Below, piece after piece: positions 5,938-14,042 of a stretch of DNA of 22,894 nucleotides. The notes below the pieces were generated by a model that was given only the letters and a program-made list of their open reading frames with translations, was not told the DNA's origin and did no database searches. The translations under genes were made by a program, and so were the position numbers. The DNA is from a virus, in IMG/VR virus record IMGVR_UViG_3300047388_000079, positions 1-22,894 of that record; one strand, 5' to 3'. Positions within the stretch are counted from its first letter, which is position 1, and each line of letters begins with the position of its first letter.

Positions 5938-7680
5938 TTGGTCGCATGGACGATCAAAGCCATGGGGGGCATGATCCCCCGCACCGACGACGCTCTGCTG
6001 GGAGACAGCCAGGCGGTCGAGGCGATCAACTGCGACCTGAGCTCGGGCTCGCTGGTTGGGCTGCCGGAAGTATCTTTGATCGTCGACCTGTCGAGTACCC
6101 CTGGCTCGGTAGAGCGCGCCTACCGCCTTCCTGGGCCGGTGGACACCACCGATCCGCCTATCTGGCTACCTCTGCCCTCGCGCTACAGCTCGGTCGTACG
6201 CTCGCCGATAGCGAACGATACTGGCGATCGGGTCTACTGGACAAACCCCGGTGACATACACCCCTGGTGGACGACCTACGCTCGGTTGTCCGCCGGTCAG
6301 CCGGCTTATAACCTCGGCACGCTGCGGCCCACCCAGAAGCCTGTCGTTTCGGCTTCCGGCGGCGATACGACCGTACCGGAGATCGAGCGATCTTATACTT
6401 ATACATATATTAATCTTTACGGCGAAGAGAGCGCGCCGTCGCCGCCGAGCGATGTTGTGGCAGGGGCGCCCGACGCTACCTGGACGGTTACCAACCTGCC
6501 GACTGCCATACCGGCAAACCCATCAGATGGTAACTACCCACCGATCGTAACCCTGAGATTATACCGTACGATCACCAGCAGCCAGTCGGGCGCGCAGTTC
6601 TACATGGTGACCGACTTAGCCATGCCGACTTCTGGTACCTATGTCGATAGTGTAGGCGACCAGAACGTCGCAAATAACGGCGTGCTCGAAGCGGTCGGTT
6701 GGGAAAACCCGCCGGATTACCTTGACGGTCTGACTTCGTTGCCCGGTGGTATTCTGGTCGGGTTCACGGGCAATACGGTTCATTTTTGTGAACCCAACCG
6801 GCCGCATACCTGGCCAATTGGTTACGACCAGTCGGTGCATTATAATATCATTTCGCTCGCCAGCTGGCAGCAGTATCTGATGGTGCTGACCACGGGTTAC
6901 CCGTCCACCGGGTCGGGTAATGTGCCGGGTAATTTCATCCTGGTTCAGTCACAAGTTCCTGAGCCTTGCATCTCGCGCGGGTCGGTGGTCACCGATCTGA
7001 CGGCGGTTTATTACGCCAGTCAGAACGGCCTGGTGCAGCTTTCCGGTTATGGCATTCAGAACCAAACCCTGCTTATGGTCGAGAAGAACGACTGGCTTAA
7101 TAGGTTTCATGCCGAGAGCATCATCGCTTGTCGCCATCGCTCGCAGTATCTCGCGATCAATAATACGAACAGTGCGTTTTTGGTAGACTATACCGAGCCT
7201 CGGCTTGGGTTTGGCGACTTGAGTACCTTTCAGGATGTGGTGTGTATCTGGAATGACGAGTACACTGGCGAGACTATGTTATGTGCTAATAAGAAAATAT
7301 ATTTGTGGGATGACCCGGATACTCCGCATGTAACTTATCGCTGGCGGTCGAAGCGGTTTTTTACCCCCGTTCCGATAAGCCTTGGTGCAGCGCAAGTAAC
7401 TTTGGGCACCACTGTTTATGATACGTTTCCGCCAGGCACTCCGTTGCTGAGTAACGGCGACACTACGGTAGTGTTACCCGCTGGAATAAACGCGGTGTTT
7501 AACTTATACGCCGGGCCAAAACTTGATCTTATCATGACGCGTAACCTCGTAGAACAGCAGGAGATATTTAGATTACCAAAAGGTTTTAAGGCGTTCGACT
7601 GGCAGTGCGAGATCGTCGCACGGGTTAAGATATCTTCGATCCAGCTCGCGACGACGCTGGCGGAGTTGAAGGGTGTGTGA
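5938..7680 (+). CDS. Podovirus tail structural protein, nozzle-like (580 aa)
   Basis: The start is TTG at 5938, directly after the previous stop. I prefer it to the ATG at 5962 because the lead WTIKAMGGMIPRTDDALL is part of the family's usual opening ('W.I..m.G..PR.....L....A..A.NC.L.SG.L'). The rest is β-rich throughout: SPIANDTGDRVYWTNPGDIHPW near residues 83-105, YTYINLYGEESAPSPPSDV near 155-173 (a fibronectin-like strand), and TSLPGGILVGFTGNTVHFCEPNRPHTWP near 268-295. This is typical of large podovirus proteins that I recall as tail nozzle or tail-hub components; a β-propeller-like platform is possible. Thr509-Thr-Val-Val is encoded by dispersed palindrome copy 3. An alternative is a plain virion-associated structural protein of unknown site. 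Confidence 0.6.
   Translation: MVAWTIKAMGGMIPRTDDALLGDSQAVEAINCDLSSGSLVGLPEVSLIVDLSSTPGSVERAYRLPGPVDTTDPPIWLPLPSRYSSVVRSPIANDTGDRVYWTNPGDIHPWWTTYARLSAGQPAYNLGTLRPTQKPVVSASGGDTTVPEIERSYTYTYINLYGEESAPSPPSDVVAGAPDATWTVTNLPTAIPANPSDGNYPPIVTLRLYRTITSSQSGAQFYMVTDLAMPTSGTYVDSVGDQNVANNGVLEAVGWENPPDYLDGLTSLPGGILVGFTGNTVHFCEPNRPHTWPIGYDQSVHYNIISLASWQQYLMVLTTGYPSTGSGNVPGNFILVQSQVPEPCISRGSVVTDLTAVYYASQNGLVQLSGYGIQNQTLLMVEKNDWLNRFHAESIIACRHRSQYLAINNTNSAFLVDYTEPRLGFGDLSTFQDVVCIWNDEYTGETMLCANKKIYLWDDPDTPHVTYRWRSKRFFTPVPISLGAAQVTLGTTVYDTFPPGTPLLSNGDTTVVLPAGINAVFNLYAGPKLDLIMTRNLVEQQEIFRLPKGFKAFDWQCEIVARVKISSIQLATTLAELKGV
7460..7474. repeat. Dispersed palindrome copy 3 (ACACTACGGTAGTGT)
   Basis: A 15-bp palindrome with a central G inside the 580-aa tail gene, read as Asp-Thr-Thr-Val-Val-Leu. 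Its half-sites CACTAC/GTAGTG match the other copies. A second nested pair, GTAAC (7451-7455) and GTTAC (7473-7477), could extend pairing. Confidence 0.75.
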
Positions 7681-8945
7681 TGCGCGGGCGCGGCAGTAAT
7701 ACGTTTGGCAGTATTACGGTCAACGGGGTTTCGGTAGGGAACCACAACCCGGCCTCGAACCCGTTCACGCCGCCGATCCCGCAGCCAGCTGCCAACGTAG
7801 ATAATCTAGCGGCCTGTGTGGCTGCGCTGAAAGCCTGCGTTGAGAGTTTAATAGGCCAGCGCGGCGACGCGTCTAACCGGGCGGTGACGTTTAACGATCT
7901 TGTGGATTATGAATTGCTCTCGCCAACCGCCGTGGCCAGCCCTACCGGCAAAGCGGATTTCGCTGGCGGTGGCGGTGGTGGGACCGTTGAGACTATTGGT
8001 AGTAAAGTTACGACCGACGATACTCCGCCCCCCTCGCCTGCGGACGGCGATATGTGGTGGGACAGTGGGGATATCAGCGGCGGTCAGCTCTATGTCTGGT
8101 ACGACGACCCCAGCGCCGATGCCGGTCAGTGGGTAGTAGCTGTTAACCAGGCGTCGGGCTCGCCGGGTCCGCCGGGACCGGCTGGCCCACCTGGCAGCGG
8201 CGGTGGCAGCACCATCCTCGACGGTGCGGGACCGCCCAGTCTCGCTCTTGGGGCGGACGGCGATTACTATGTCGATAGCGTTGGTCAGGATCTCTATGGG
8301 CCGAAAGAGGCTGGCGGCACGGATTACGCGGCCGAAGAAAGCGTTCAGTCGTCGCCTGTTATAAATCATAACTTTGCCGGACCTTATAGAGTAGGCAATG
8401 AGATAAAGTTTATTGTCGCGGGGCAGATTACCAAGGGCAGATTTCACCGCAACAGTGGTTCGGCGACAACTTCGCGGTCAATGTATTTGTACAATACTGC
8501 CGGGACGCTGGTTGCCACGTCTAATCCAACGGTGGCGGAAATCGGCACCGGATGGGTGCAGGTAACATTTCCGTCGCCAATCCCGGTTGCGGCGGGTTCC
8601 AGCTACGTAATTAGCTATGATGCTCTTGATGTTTTCGATTATGCCAGTGTAGGGCCGCCTCTCACTAATGCAGCACATGCGACGTGGACTATTGGAAGAT
8701 ACGGTTCCAGTGGTTCATTTCCTTCCGGTACTGTTGACGGCACCAATTATGCGGCCGATGTCATCTGGCAACCGATGATTTTCGTAGGCGCATCATGGCC
8801 GCTTGCGGTTCCTGGCGAAAGTGGCACGGGCGGCGGCGGCATTCCCGAAGCTCCGCTTGATGGCGTCGCCTATGGACGGCAGAGCGCCGCCTGGACGCAT
8901 GTCCTGATGGCGACTAACGACATAGTCGATGGGGGGAACTACTAG
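7680..8945 (+). CDS. Tail fibre with collagen-like stalk and DUF4082-like domain (421 aa)
   Basis: The start is the ATG at 7680, overlapping the previous TGA. Order: residues about 113-153, a 'DTPP.SPADGDMWWDS....LYVWYDDPSADAGQWV' module shared with three later fibre genes; residues 159-173, a short collagen-like Gly-X-Y stalk (SPGPPGPAGPPGSGGG); residues about 228-366, a jelly-roll stretch resembling DUF4082 (ITKGRFHRNSG, YNTAGTLVATS, GWVQVTFPSPIPVAAGSSYVISY, FPSGTVDGTNYAADV). DUF4082 is a carbohydrate-associated adhesin-like domain in bacterial surface proteins, so this is a good receptor-binding candidate. The mRNA can form a 7-bp stem just after the start codon (7696-7717). Confidence 0.7.
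   Translation: MRGRGSNTFGSITVNGVSVGNHNPASNPFTPPIPQPAANVDNLAACVAALKACVESLIGQRGDASNRAVTFNDLVDYELLSPTAVASPTGKADFAGGGGGGTVETIGSKVTTDDTPPPSPADGDMWWDSGDISGGQLYVWYDDPSADAGQWVVAVNQASGSPGPPGPAGPPGSGGGSTILDGAGPPSLALGADGDYYVDSVGQDLYGPKEAGGTDYAAEESVQSSPVINHNFAGPYRVGNEIKFIVAGQITKGRFHRNSGSATTSRSMYLYNTAGTLVATSNPTVAEIGTGWVQVTFPSPIPVAAGSSYVISYDALDVFDYASVGPPLTNAAHATWTIGRYGSSGSFPSGTVDGTNYAADVIWQPMIFVGASWPLAVPGESGTGGGGIPEAPLDGVAYGRQSAAWTHVLMATNDIVDGGNY
7696..7717 (+). promoter_or_regulatory. Small stem-loop at the start of the DUF4082 fibre gene
   Basis: GTAATAC (7696-7702) can pair with GTATTAC (7711-7717) around an 8-nt loop, beginning 14 nt after the start codon. It is AT-rich and modest in strength. An effect on initiation is possible but not shown. 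Confidence 0.3.
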
Positions 8946-10357
8946 TGGCTGACACCCTACGCATCAAGCGGCGTACCTCGGGCGCGCCCGGCGCGCCGGC
9001 TAGCTTGGCCAACGCGGAACTGGCTTATAACGAGGTCGACCATATCCTGTATTACGGCGAGGGTACGGGTGGCGCGGGCGGTACTGCGAGTGTAACACCT
9101 GGTATCGGCGGGCAGGGGATGTCGGCGGTAGCGACGCCGACGATGAATGGTATTGGCGCGGCAGGTGTTGCGACGAATTGGTCGCGCGGCGATCACGTCC
9201 ATCCTAGTGACACTTCCCGAGCGCCGATAAATTCACCGACCTTCACTGGTGTACCTTTAGCGCCGACCGCTGCTCCCACGACAAATACGACGCAACTGGC
9301 AACGACGGCATTTGTCACTGCTGCGGTGACAGCGGGATCGGCGGGTGTTGCTAGCTTTAACACCCGCACCGGCGCGGTTGTTCAGCTCCTCGCCGACATC
9401 ACCGGGGTCGGCGGCGCACCGATCGCCAGCCCGACTTTTACCGGTGTGCCGGCCGCTCCGACCCCAGCCAACGGCACGAACACGACGCAGCTCGCGACGA
9501 CCCAGTACGTCATGGCGCAGCGCCTCGACCAGTTTGTCGCGCCAAATGTCGATGTGAGCTGGAACACTCACAAGATCACCGGGCTGCTCGATCCCACCAA
9601 CGCGCAGGACGCGGCGACTAAGAATTACGTCGATGGGGTGGCGCAGGGGGTCGACGCCAAGGCGAGCGTGCGGGTGGCGACAACTGCTAACCTTGCCGCC
9701 CTATCGGGTCTTCTGACGGTCGACGGGATAACGGTCGCCGGTGGTGACCGGGTGCTGGTCAAGGACCAGACAACGCAATCGGCGAACGGAATTTATGTCG
9801 CAGCCGCCGGCGCTTGGGCGCGGGCGTTGGATGCCGACACCTGGGCCGAGCTGCCCTCGGCTTTTGTGTTTGTCGAAGTCGGTTCGGCCAACGCCGACAG
9901 TGGCTGGCTGTGCACCGTCGACGCGGGCGGCACGCTGGGAACAACCAACGTCACCTGGGTGCAGTTCAGCGGTGCTGGGCAGATCACGGCAGGCGCCGGG
10001 CTCACAAAGACTGGCAACACGATCGACGCGGTGGGCACCGCCAACCGCATCCTGGTCAATGCCGACAATATCGACATCGCCGCGACCTATGTCGGGCAGT
10101 CTTCGATCACGACGCTGGGCACCGTTACGACGGGTGTGTGGAACGGTACGACGGTTGCGGTTGCCAATGGCGGCAGCGGCGCGGCGACGTTGACCGGCTA
10201 TCTCAAAGGCAATGGTGTTGCGGCGTTTACCGGCGTGGCGACAATTCCCAACACCGACATCACCGGTCTCGGCACGATGGCGACGCAGAATGCAAATGCG
10301 GTTGCCATTACCGGCGGTACGGTTGACGGCGTGACCTTTGACATGGGTACGTTCTGA
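8945..10357 (+). CDS. Modular tail fibre (470 aa, GTG start)
   Basis: The GTG at 8945 shares its first base with the upstream TAG. Residues 1-40 form an anchor (MADTLRIKRRTSGAPGAPAS, then NAELAYNEVDHILYYGEG) also used by the next gene. Then GDHVHPSDTS, two copies of SPTFTGVPxAPTxxxxTNTTQLATT (about 98-120 and 162-185), WNTHKITGLLDPTNAQDAAT (about 206-225), and a GDRVLVKDQTTQSANGIYVA domain (about 265-290). The C-terminal third is of the type 'GTVTTGVWNGTTVAVANGGSGA'. These are standard phage fibre shaft modules that vary by shuffling. There is no recognisable tip or chaperone domain: the protein ends ITGGTVDGVTFDMGTF in mid-motif, which suggests the receptor tip was lost or lies in a partner protein. 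Confidence 0.75.
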   Translation: MADTLRIKRRTSGAPGAPASLANAELAYNEVDHILYYGEGTGGAGGTASVTPGIGGQGMSAVATPTMNGIGAAGVATNWSRGDHVHPSDTSRAPINSPTFTGVPLAPTAAPTTNTTQLATTAFVTAAVTAGSAGVASFNTRTGAVVQLLADITGVGGAPIASPTFTGVPAAPTPANGTNTTQLATTQYVMAQRLDQFVAPNVDVSWNTHKITGLLDPTNAQDAATKNYVDGVAQGVDAKASVRVATTANLAALSGLLTVDGITVAGGDRVLVKDQTTQSANGIYVAAAGAWARALDADTWAELPSAFVFVEVGSANADSGWLCTVDAGGTLGTTNVTWVQFSGAGQITAGAGLTKTGNTIDAVGTANRILVNADNIDIAATYVGQSSITTLGTVTTGVWNGTTVAVANGGSGAATLTGYLKGNGVAAFTGVATIPNTDITGLGTMATQNANAVAITGGTVDGVTFDMGTF

Positions 10358-10674
10358 TGGCTGACGTGCTGCGCATCAAGCGGCGTGCAGTTGGCGGCGC
10401 GGCAGGACCGCCGGCGGCATTGGCGGCGGCCGAGATTGCTTATAACGAGCAGGATGACACGCTGTATTACGGCAAGGGCAACAGCGCCGGGGCGGCGACC
10501 TCGATTGTGCCGATCGCCGGGACCGGTAGTTACCTGCCGCGCATCACGATCAGCGACACCGCGCCGGTTACTCCGGCGGTAGGCGACCTGTGGTTCGACA
10601 GTGTCGGCAGTAATTTATATATCCGGTTCAATGACGGTACCTCGACCCAGTGGGTTCCGGTCATAGCCCGATGA
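10357..10674 (+). CDS. Fibre anchor 'stub' (105 aa)
   Basis: The start ATG overlaps the upstream TGA. Residues 1-40 repeat the anchor of the preceding fibre almost residue by residue (MADVLRIKRRAVGGAAGPPA, AEIAYNEQDDTLYYGKG). Residues about 65-102 are a degenerate version of the 'DT.P.TP..GDLWFDS....LYI.FNDG....WVPV' module found in three other fibre genes. It then stops, with no shaft and no tip. It is either a working adaptor that caps an anchor site or accepts another fibre, or the remnant of a fibre whose C-terminus was replaced. The intact overlaps on both sides favour an expressed protein. Confidence 0.65.
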   Translation: MADVLRIKRRAVGGAAGPPAALAAAEIAYNEQDDTLYYGKGNSAGAATSIVPIAGTGSYLPRITISDTAPVTPAVGDLWFDSVGSNLYIRFNDGTSTQWVPVIAR

Positions 10675-11873
10675 TTGATTTTCCCAACAGCCCAACACTT
10701 GGTCAGATATTCTCCGCTGCCGGTGCGAACTGGCGGTGGGATGGCGTCAAGTGGGTCTATTATTCTGCCGGTGGCAGCAGCATAACAGTGAGCGATACGC
10801 CGCCGGTCAGCCCTACAGCCGGTAGCATGTGGTGGGACTGTGTCGGCGGGCAGCTTTATATTTGGTATGACGATCCCAGTGCCGACCCTGGTCAGTGGGT
10901 TGCCGCTACTAATTCACCTGGGCCGGTAGGACCGCAGGGTGTACCCGGTACGCGCAACCTGCTGCATAACTCGATGTTCAACGTGGCGCAGCGCGGCGCG
11001 GGGGCGTTCGTAACGAGTGGCGTATATACCGCTGATCGCTGGCAAATGGTGCTTAGCGTTAGCTCTCTGTCCATTACGGTTGTCGCGCTCGCGGATGCCG
11101 ACCGTACCGGTATCGGCGACGAAGCGGCGGTATCGTCTTTACAAAGTGTCGTTGGGGGAACCGCCGGCGCAGGCGATCTGGCGTTCTTTGTTCAGTCGAT
11201 TGAAGGTGTGCGGCGCACGGCTGCGAAGACGGTAACGCTGAGTTTCTATGCCAAGGCGAACGCCGGCACGCCCAAAGTAGGGCTTAACTGGGCGCAGGGT
11301 TTCGGTACTGGAGGTTCGCCCAGCGCTCAGGTGAATGGGTCGGCGCAGGCGGTGACGCTCTCGACAAGCTGGGTGCGTTACACCGCGACATTCGCTATTC
11401 CATCGGCGGCGGGTAAAACTCTCGGCACGGCGGCGAATGACAGTCTCGCAATCTATTTCTGGCTGTCATCGGGAGCGACCAACAATACCCTGGCTGGCGG
11501 TATCGGGGTGCAGAGCTTCACCTTGCAGATATGGGGCGTACAGCTCGAAATCGGCTCGGTCGCGACCGCTTTAGAGAAGCCCGATCCGCGTTACGATCTG
11601 GCGAATTGTCAGCGGTTTTATCAGACCGTAGTCTGTGGTGCCCGGAATTACTTCAGCGCTACGCCTTCCAGCGTTTCTGCGCCGTCTTCATGGCCGACGA
11701 TGCGAGCAACCCCGACCACTGCGCTCGTCACGGCGGGGATCAATGCGAACACCGGCGGCACCTATACATTGAATGCAGCCTATCCGAATGGGGGATATTT
11801 CAACTTTGTCGGGTCGACGACGGGTGACAGCTATGCGCTAAATTATCTTTTTAGCTTATCGGCGGATCTGTGA
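10671..11873 (+). CDS. Tail fibre with jelly-roll carbohydrate-binding-like domain, paralogue A (400 aa)
   Basis: The start is the ATG at 10671 inside the upstream stop (ATGA). Residues 1-30 are the anchor MIDFPNSPTLGQIFSAAGAN then WRWDGVKWV. Residues about 40-80 are the WWD/LYIWYDDPSADPGQW module. A short GPVGPQGVPG stalk follows. Residues about 95-310 are a β-jelly-roll typical of phage receptor-binding proteins (NLLHNSMFNVAQRGAG, YTADRW, KTVTLSFYAKANAGTPKVGL, TSWVRYTATFAIPSAAGKTLG, IWGVQLEIGSVATALEKPDP), followed by NCQRFY and a C-terminal tail ending FSLSADL. The fold resembles CBM_4_9-type carbohydrate modules. The gene at 13001 is a clear paralogue. Confidence 0.8.
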   Translation: MIDFPNSPTLGQIFSAAGANWRWDGVKWVYYSAGGSSITVSDTPPVSPTAGSMWWDCVGGQLYIWYDDPSADPGQWVAATNSPGPVGPQGVPGTRNLLHNSMFNVAQRGAGAFVTSGVYTADRWQMVLSVSSLSITVVALADADRTGIGDEAAVSSLQSVVGGTAGAGDLAFFVQSIEGVRRTAAKTVTLSFYAKANAGTPKVGLNWAQGFGTGGSPSAQVNGSAQAVTLSTSWVRYTATFAIPSAAGKTLGTAANDSLAIYFWLSSGATNNTLAGGIGVQSFTLQIWGVQLEIGSVATALEKPDPRYDLANCQRFYQTVVCGARNYFSATPSSVSAPSSWPTMRATPTTALVTAGINANTGGTYTLNAAYPNGGYFNFVGSTTGDSYALNYLFSLSADL

Positions 11874-12052
11874 TGGCGCAACCATACCAACTCGTCGCAA
11901 CGCTCCCCGGCACGGCGCTTCAGATCGTGCAGCGCATCGCGGACGGCGCATTTATTCCGTTCGACCCTGCCAACCTTGACTATCAGGAGTACCTTGATTG
12001 GCTGTCTAAGGGTAACCAGCCCGACGCTGCAGAGGCTTATAATGGCAATTGA
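11873..12052 (+). CDS. Small fibre-companion protein, copy 1 (59 aa)
   Basis: Begins MAQPYQLVATLPG. The core 'QRIADGAFIPFDPAN.DYQEYLDWLSKGN' is nearly the same as in the protein at 14043 and is recognisable in the N-terminus of the Ig-like protein at 5137. Both stand-alone copies directly follow a jelly-roll fibre ending SLSADL, so the pair behaves as a unit. I recall this short domain from many phages next to fibre genes; a fibre chaperone or tip cap is plausible but unproven. The start overlaps the upstream TGA by one base, and its end overlaps the next gene by 11 nt. Confidence 0.7.
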   Translation: MAQPYQLVATLPGTALQIVQRIADGAFIPFDPANLDYQEYLDWLSKGNQPDAAEAYNGN

Positions 12053-13004
12053 TTACCCGGCTAGTCCGGTCCTTAACCAGATATTCACCGCTGCCGGTGC
12101 GAGCTGGCGCTGGGACGGCACGAAGTGGGTTGTTAGTGGTACGGGTTCAGGTGGCAGTATAACTATTGGTGATACGCCACCGGCTTCGCCGACTGCCGGG
12201 TCGGGTTGGTGGGACTCTACCGATGGGCAGCTTTTTATCTGGTATGTCGATCCGGTTGGGCCAGGGCAGTGGGTTCCGGCGACTAACCAGTCCGGTGTGT
12301 TTCCTGTGCCGTTGCCGATCGCGCAGGGCGGCACCAACGCCGCGACGGCGCCAGCCGCGCTAACCTCGCTCGGTGCGGTCGCCAAGGCCGGCGACACGAT
12401 GACCGGCGCGCTGACAGTGTCCTCCGGCAATATCACTACTACGACCGGCAGCTTTGTCATGGCGGCAACGGGCGGCCTGTTCAACGGCGCGAACGCCGTG
12501 ATTAAGGGCGCGGCGGTTGGGGGTTATACGGTGGTCTGTGACAACACCGGGTTTAATTCGATCTCGCTCGGCCCGAGTGGCGACCAGTCGAACTATTACG
12601 ATCAGGGCGCGCATCTCTTTCGCAGCCGCGCCTCCGCCCAGTGGATGCAGATCAACAGCATCGGGACCTACAATGTCTCGGGGAGTTGGCTTACTCTCTC
12701 CGACCCGTTGCTCAAGGAAGATGTCACCGCCTACACGCGCGGCCTCGAAGCGCTCTGCCAGCTCAATCCGGTGACATTCCGCTATGTAGCCGGCTCCCCG
12801 TTCGCCGCGCCTGAGCCCAGAGATCCGTTGATCGGGCTACTGGCCGATGAGGTTGAGCCGCACATGCCGGAGCTGGTCGGTGAGTACACCGACGACAAAG
12901 GCCACACCGTCGCGACGCTGGCGCCGGGTAATCTGGTGTATGCGCTGATCAATGCGGTCAAGGAACTCACCGCCCGCCTCGAAGCAGTCGAGGCTAAATT
13001 ATGA
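12042..13004 (+). CDS. Tail fibre with Peptidase_S74 chaperone domain (320 aa)
   Basis: The start is the ATG at 12042 (MAIDYPASPVLNQIFTAAGA then SWRWDGTKWV), overlapping the previous gene by 11 nt; an upstream in-frame start would run deep into that gene and disrupt the anchor match. Residues about 43-80 are the WWD/LFIWY module. Then PLPIAQGGTNAATAPAALTSLGA (shared in style with the 561-aa fibre) and a short shaft. From Ser220 the S74 chaperone begins: Ser220-Asp-Pro-Leu-Leu-Lys225, LNPVTFRYV, IGLLADEVEPHMPELV, and a terminal coiled coil (LINAVKELTARLEAVEAKL). By family knowledge it should self-cleave before Ser220 after trimerising. The receptor-binding part, residues about 130-219, is short. 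Confidence 0.8.
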   Translation: MAIDYPASPVLNQIFTAAGASWRWDGTKWVVSGTGSGGSITIGDTPPASPTAGSGWWDSTDGQLFIWYVDPVGPGQWVPATNQSGVFPVPLPIAQGGTNAATAPAALTSLGAVAKAGDTMTGALTVSSGNITTTTGSFVMAATGGLFNGANAVIKGAAVGGYTVVCDNTGFNSISLGPSGDQSNYYDQGAHLFRSRASAQWMQINSIGTYNVSGSWLTLSDPLLKEDVTAYTRGLEALCQLNPVTFRYVAGSPFAAPEPRDPLIGLLADEVEPHMPELVGEYTDDKGHTVATLAPGNLVYALINAVKELTARLEAVEAKL

Positions 13005-14041
13005 TTGATTTTCCTAGCAGTCCCAGTATCGGCCAAATCTTTACCGCTGCAGGTTGTTCGTGGCGCTGGAACGGCGTCAAATGGGTTGCCAATACGCCGG
13101 CGGCGGTTCCGGCGAATGATATCGGGCGCAACTTGATCCACAACCCGATGTTTAATGTGGGACAGCGCGGCGCGGGGCCGTTCACGGTGAATGGCTACAC
13201 GGCGGATCGCTGGGGGATCGTGGGAGTCGGCGGCGACACATTCAATGTGTCCAGAAGCGTATTGAATGATACTCAACGATCCCAGATCGGCGATGAAGCA
13301 GCGGCGTTTTGTTTACAAAATACAGTTACCGGAACTGCTGCTGCGGGGGCCGGCACATTTGCGTACCAGGCTATCGAAGACGTTCGGCGTTTAGCAGGCA
13401 AGACGATAACCGTCAGTTTTTGGGCTAATACTGGAACCGGCCTGCATGTTGGCGTTTCGTGCAGTCAAGTTTTTGGCACTGGTGGTTCGCCGTCACCTAC
13501 TGTCAACGTCAACGGGCAGTCTTTTACGTTAACTGGTACATGGACCCGTTACAGTGCTACATTCACCTTGCCGAGTGTTTCGGGTAAAGTGCTCGGCACC
13601 AACAACGATCACAGCACCACGCTTTATTTTTGGTATTCGGCGGGCGCGAATTTTGCCGTGCAAGCCGGCAGTCCCGGCGTGCAATCCGGTATCATCAATC
13701 TATGGGGCGTGCAGCTCGAAATCGGCAGCACCGCAACTCCGCTCGAAAAGCCCGACCCGCGCTACGATTTGAGTAATTGTCAGCGGTTTTATCGTGTCAC
13801 CCAGGTTCAAGGCGGGGGTTATGCTGTTGCAGGAACCGTCGTGCAAGCCCAGGGGCACGCTCCCGTTACCATGCGCGCCCAGCCTACAATGGTGGAAACA
13901 AGCGATGGCAGCAGTAATTTGGGGACTGCGGGTTATGCAGCAACCAATCCCGGTGTTGGAAATGTCACGATAACGGCGACTGCTCCCGCAACAGGCCAGT
14001 GGTACATGAACAAATTGTTTTCACTTAGCGCGGATCTGTGA
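13001..14041 (+). CDS. Tail fibre with jelly-roll carbohydrate-binding-like domain, paralogue B (346 aa)
   Basis: The ATG overlaps the upstream TGA (ATGA). The anchor MIDFPSSPSIGQIFTAAGCS/WRWNGVKWV is followed directly by the jelly-roll (NLIHNPMFNVGQRGAGP, GYTADRW, IWGVQLEIGSTATPL type block near 235-250, then NCQRFY). It lacks the WWD module that its paralogue at 10671 has. Conserved blocks alternate with diverged loops, as expected for receptor-binding paralogues under selection for different glycans. Its last residues FSLSADL are the same as in paralogue A, and the same companion gene follows. Confidence 0.8.
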   Translation: MIDFPSSPSIGQIFTAAGCSWRWNGVKWVANTPAAVPANDIGRNLIHNPMFNVGQRGAGPFTVNGYTADRWGIVGVGGDTFNVSRSVLNDTQRSQIGDEAAAFCLQNTVTGTAAAGAGTFAYQAIEDVRRLAGKTITVSFWANTGTGLHVGVSCSQVFGTGGSPSPTVNVNGQSFTLTGTWTRYSATFTLPSVSGKVLGTNNDHSTTLYFWYSAGANFAVQAGSPGVQSGIINLWGVQLEIGSTATPLEKPDPRYDLSNCQRFYRVTQVQGGGYAVAGTVVQAQGHAPVTMRAQPTMVETSDGSSNLGTAGYAATNPGVGNVTITATAPATGQWYMNKLFSLSADL

Positions 14042-14042
14042 C

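Noticed and set aside
8158-8208. Collagen-like Gly-X-Y run as a sign of a bacterial collagen-like surface protein
   Set aside because: It is only about five triplets long, and the surrounding modules are those of phage fibres, where short collagen stalks are common.
9814-10326. 170-codon plus-strand frame inside the 470-aa fibre gene
   Set aside because: The composition is abnormal (many Arg, Cys, His and Gln) and it lies inside a fibre gene with well-known motifs in its own frame.
10671-14041. Possible diversity-generating retroelement variable region in the fibre genes
   Set aside because: There is no reverse transcriptase, no template repeat, and no C-type-lectin-like variable tail in this window. 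Differences between paralogues are spread over the domain rather than at adenine-matched codons.
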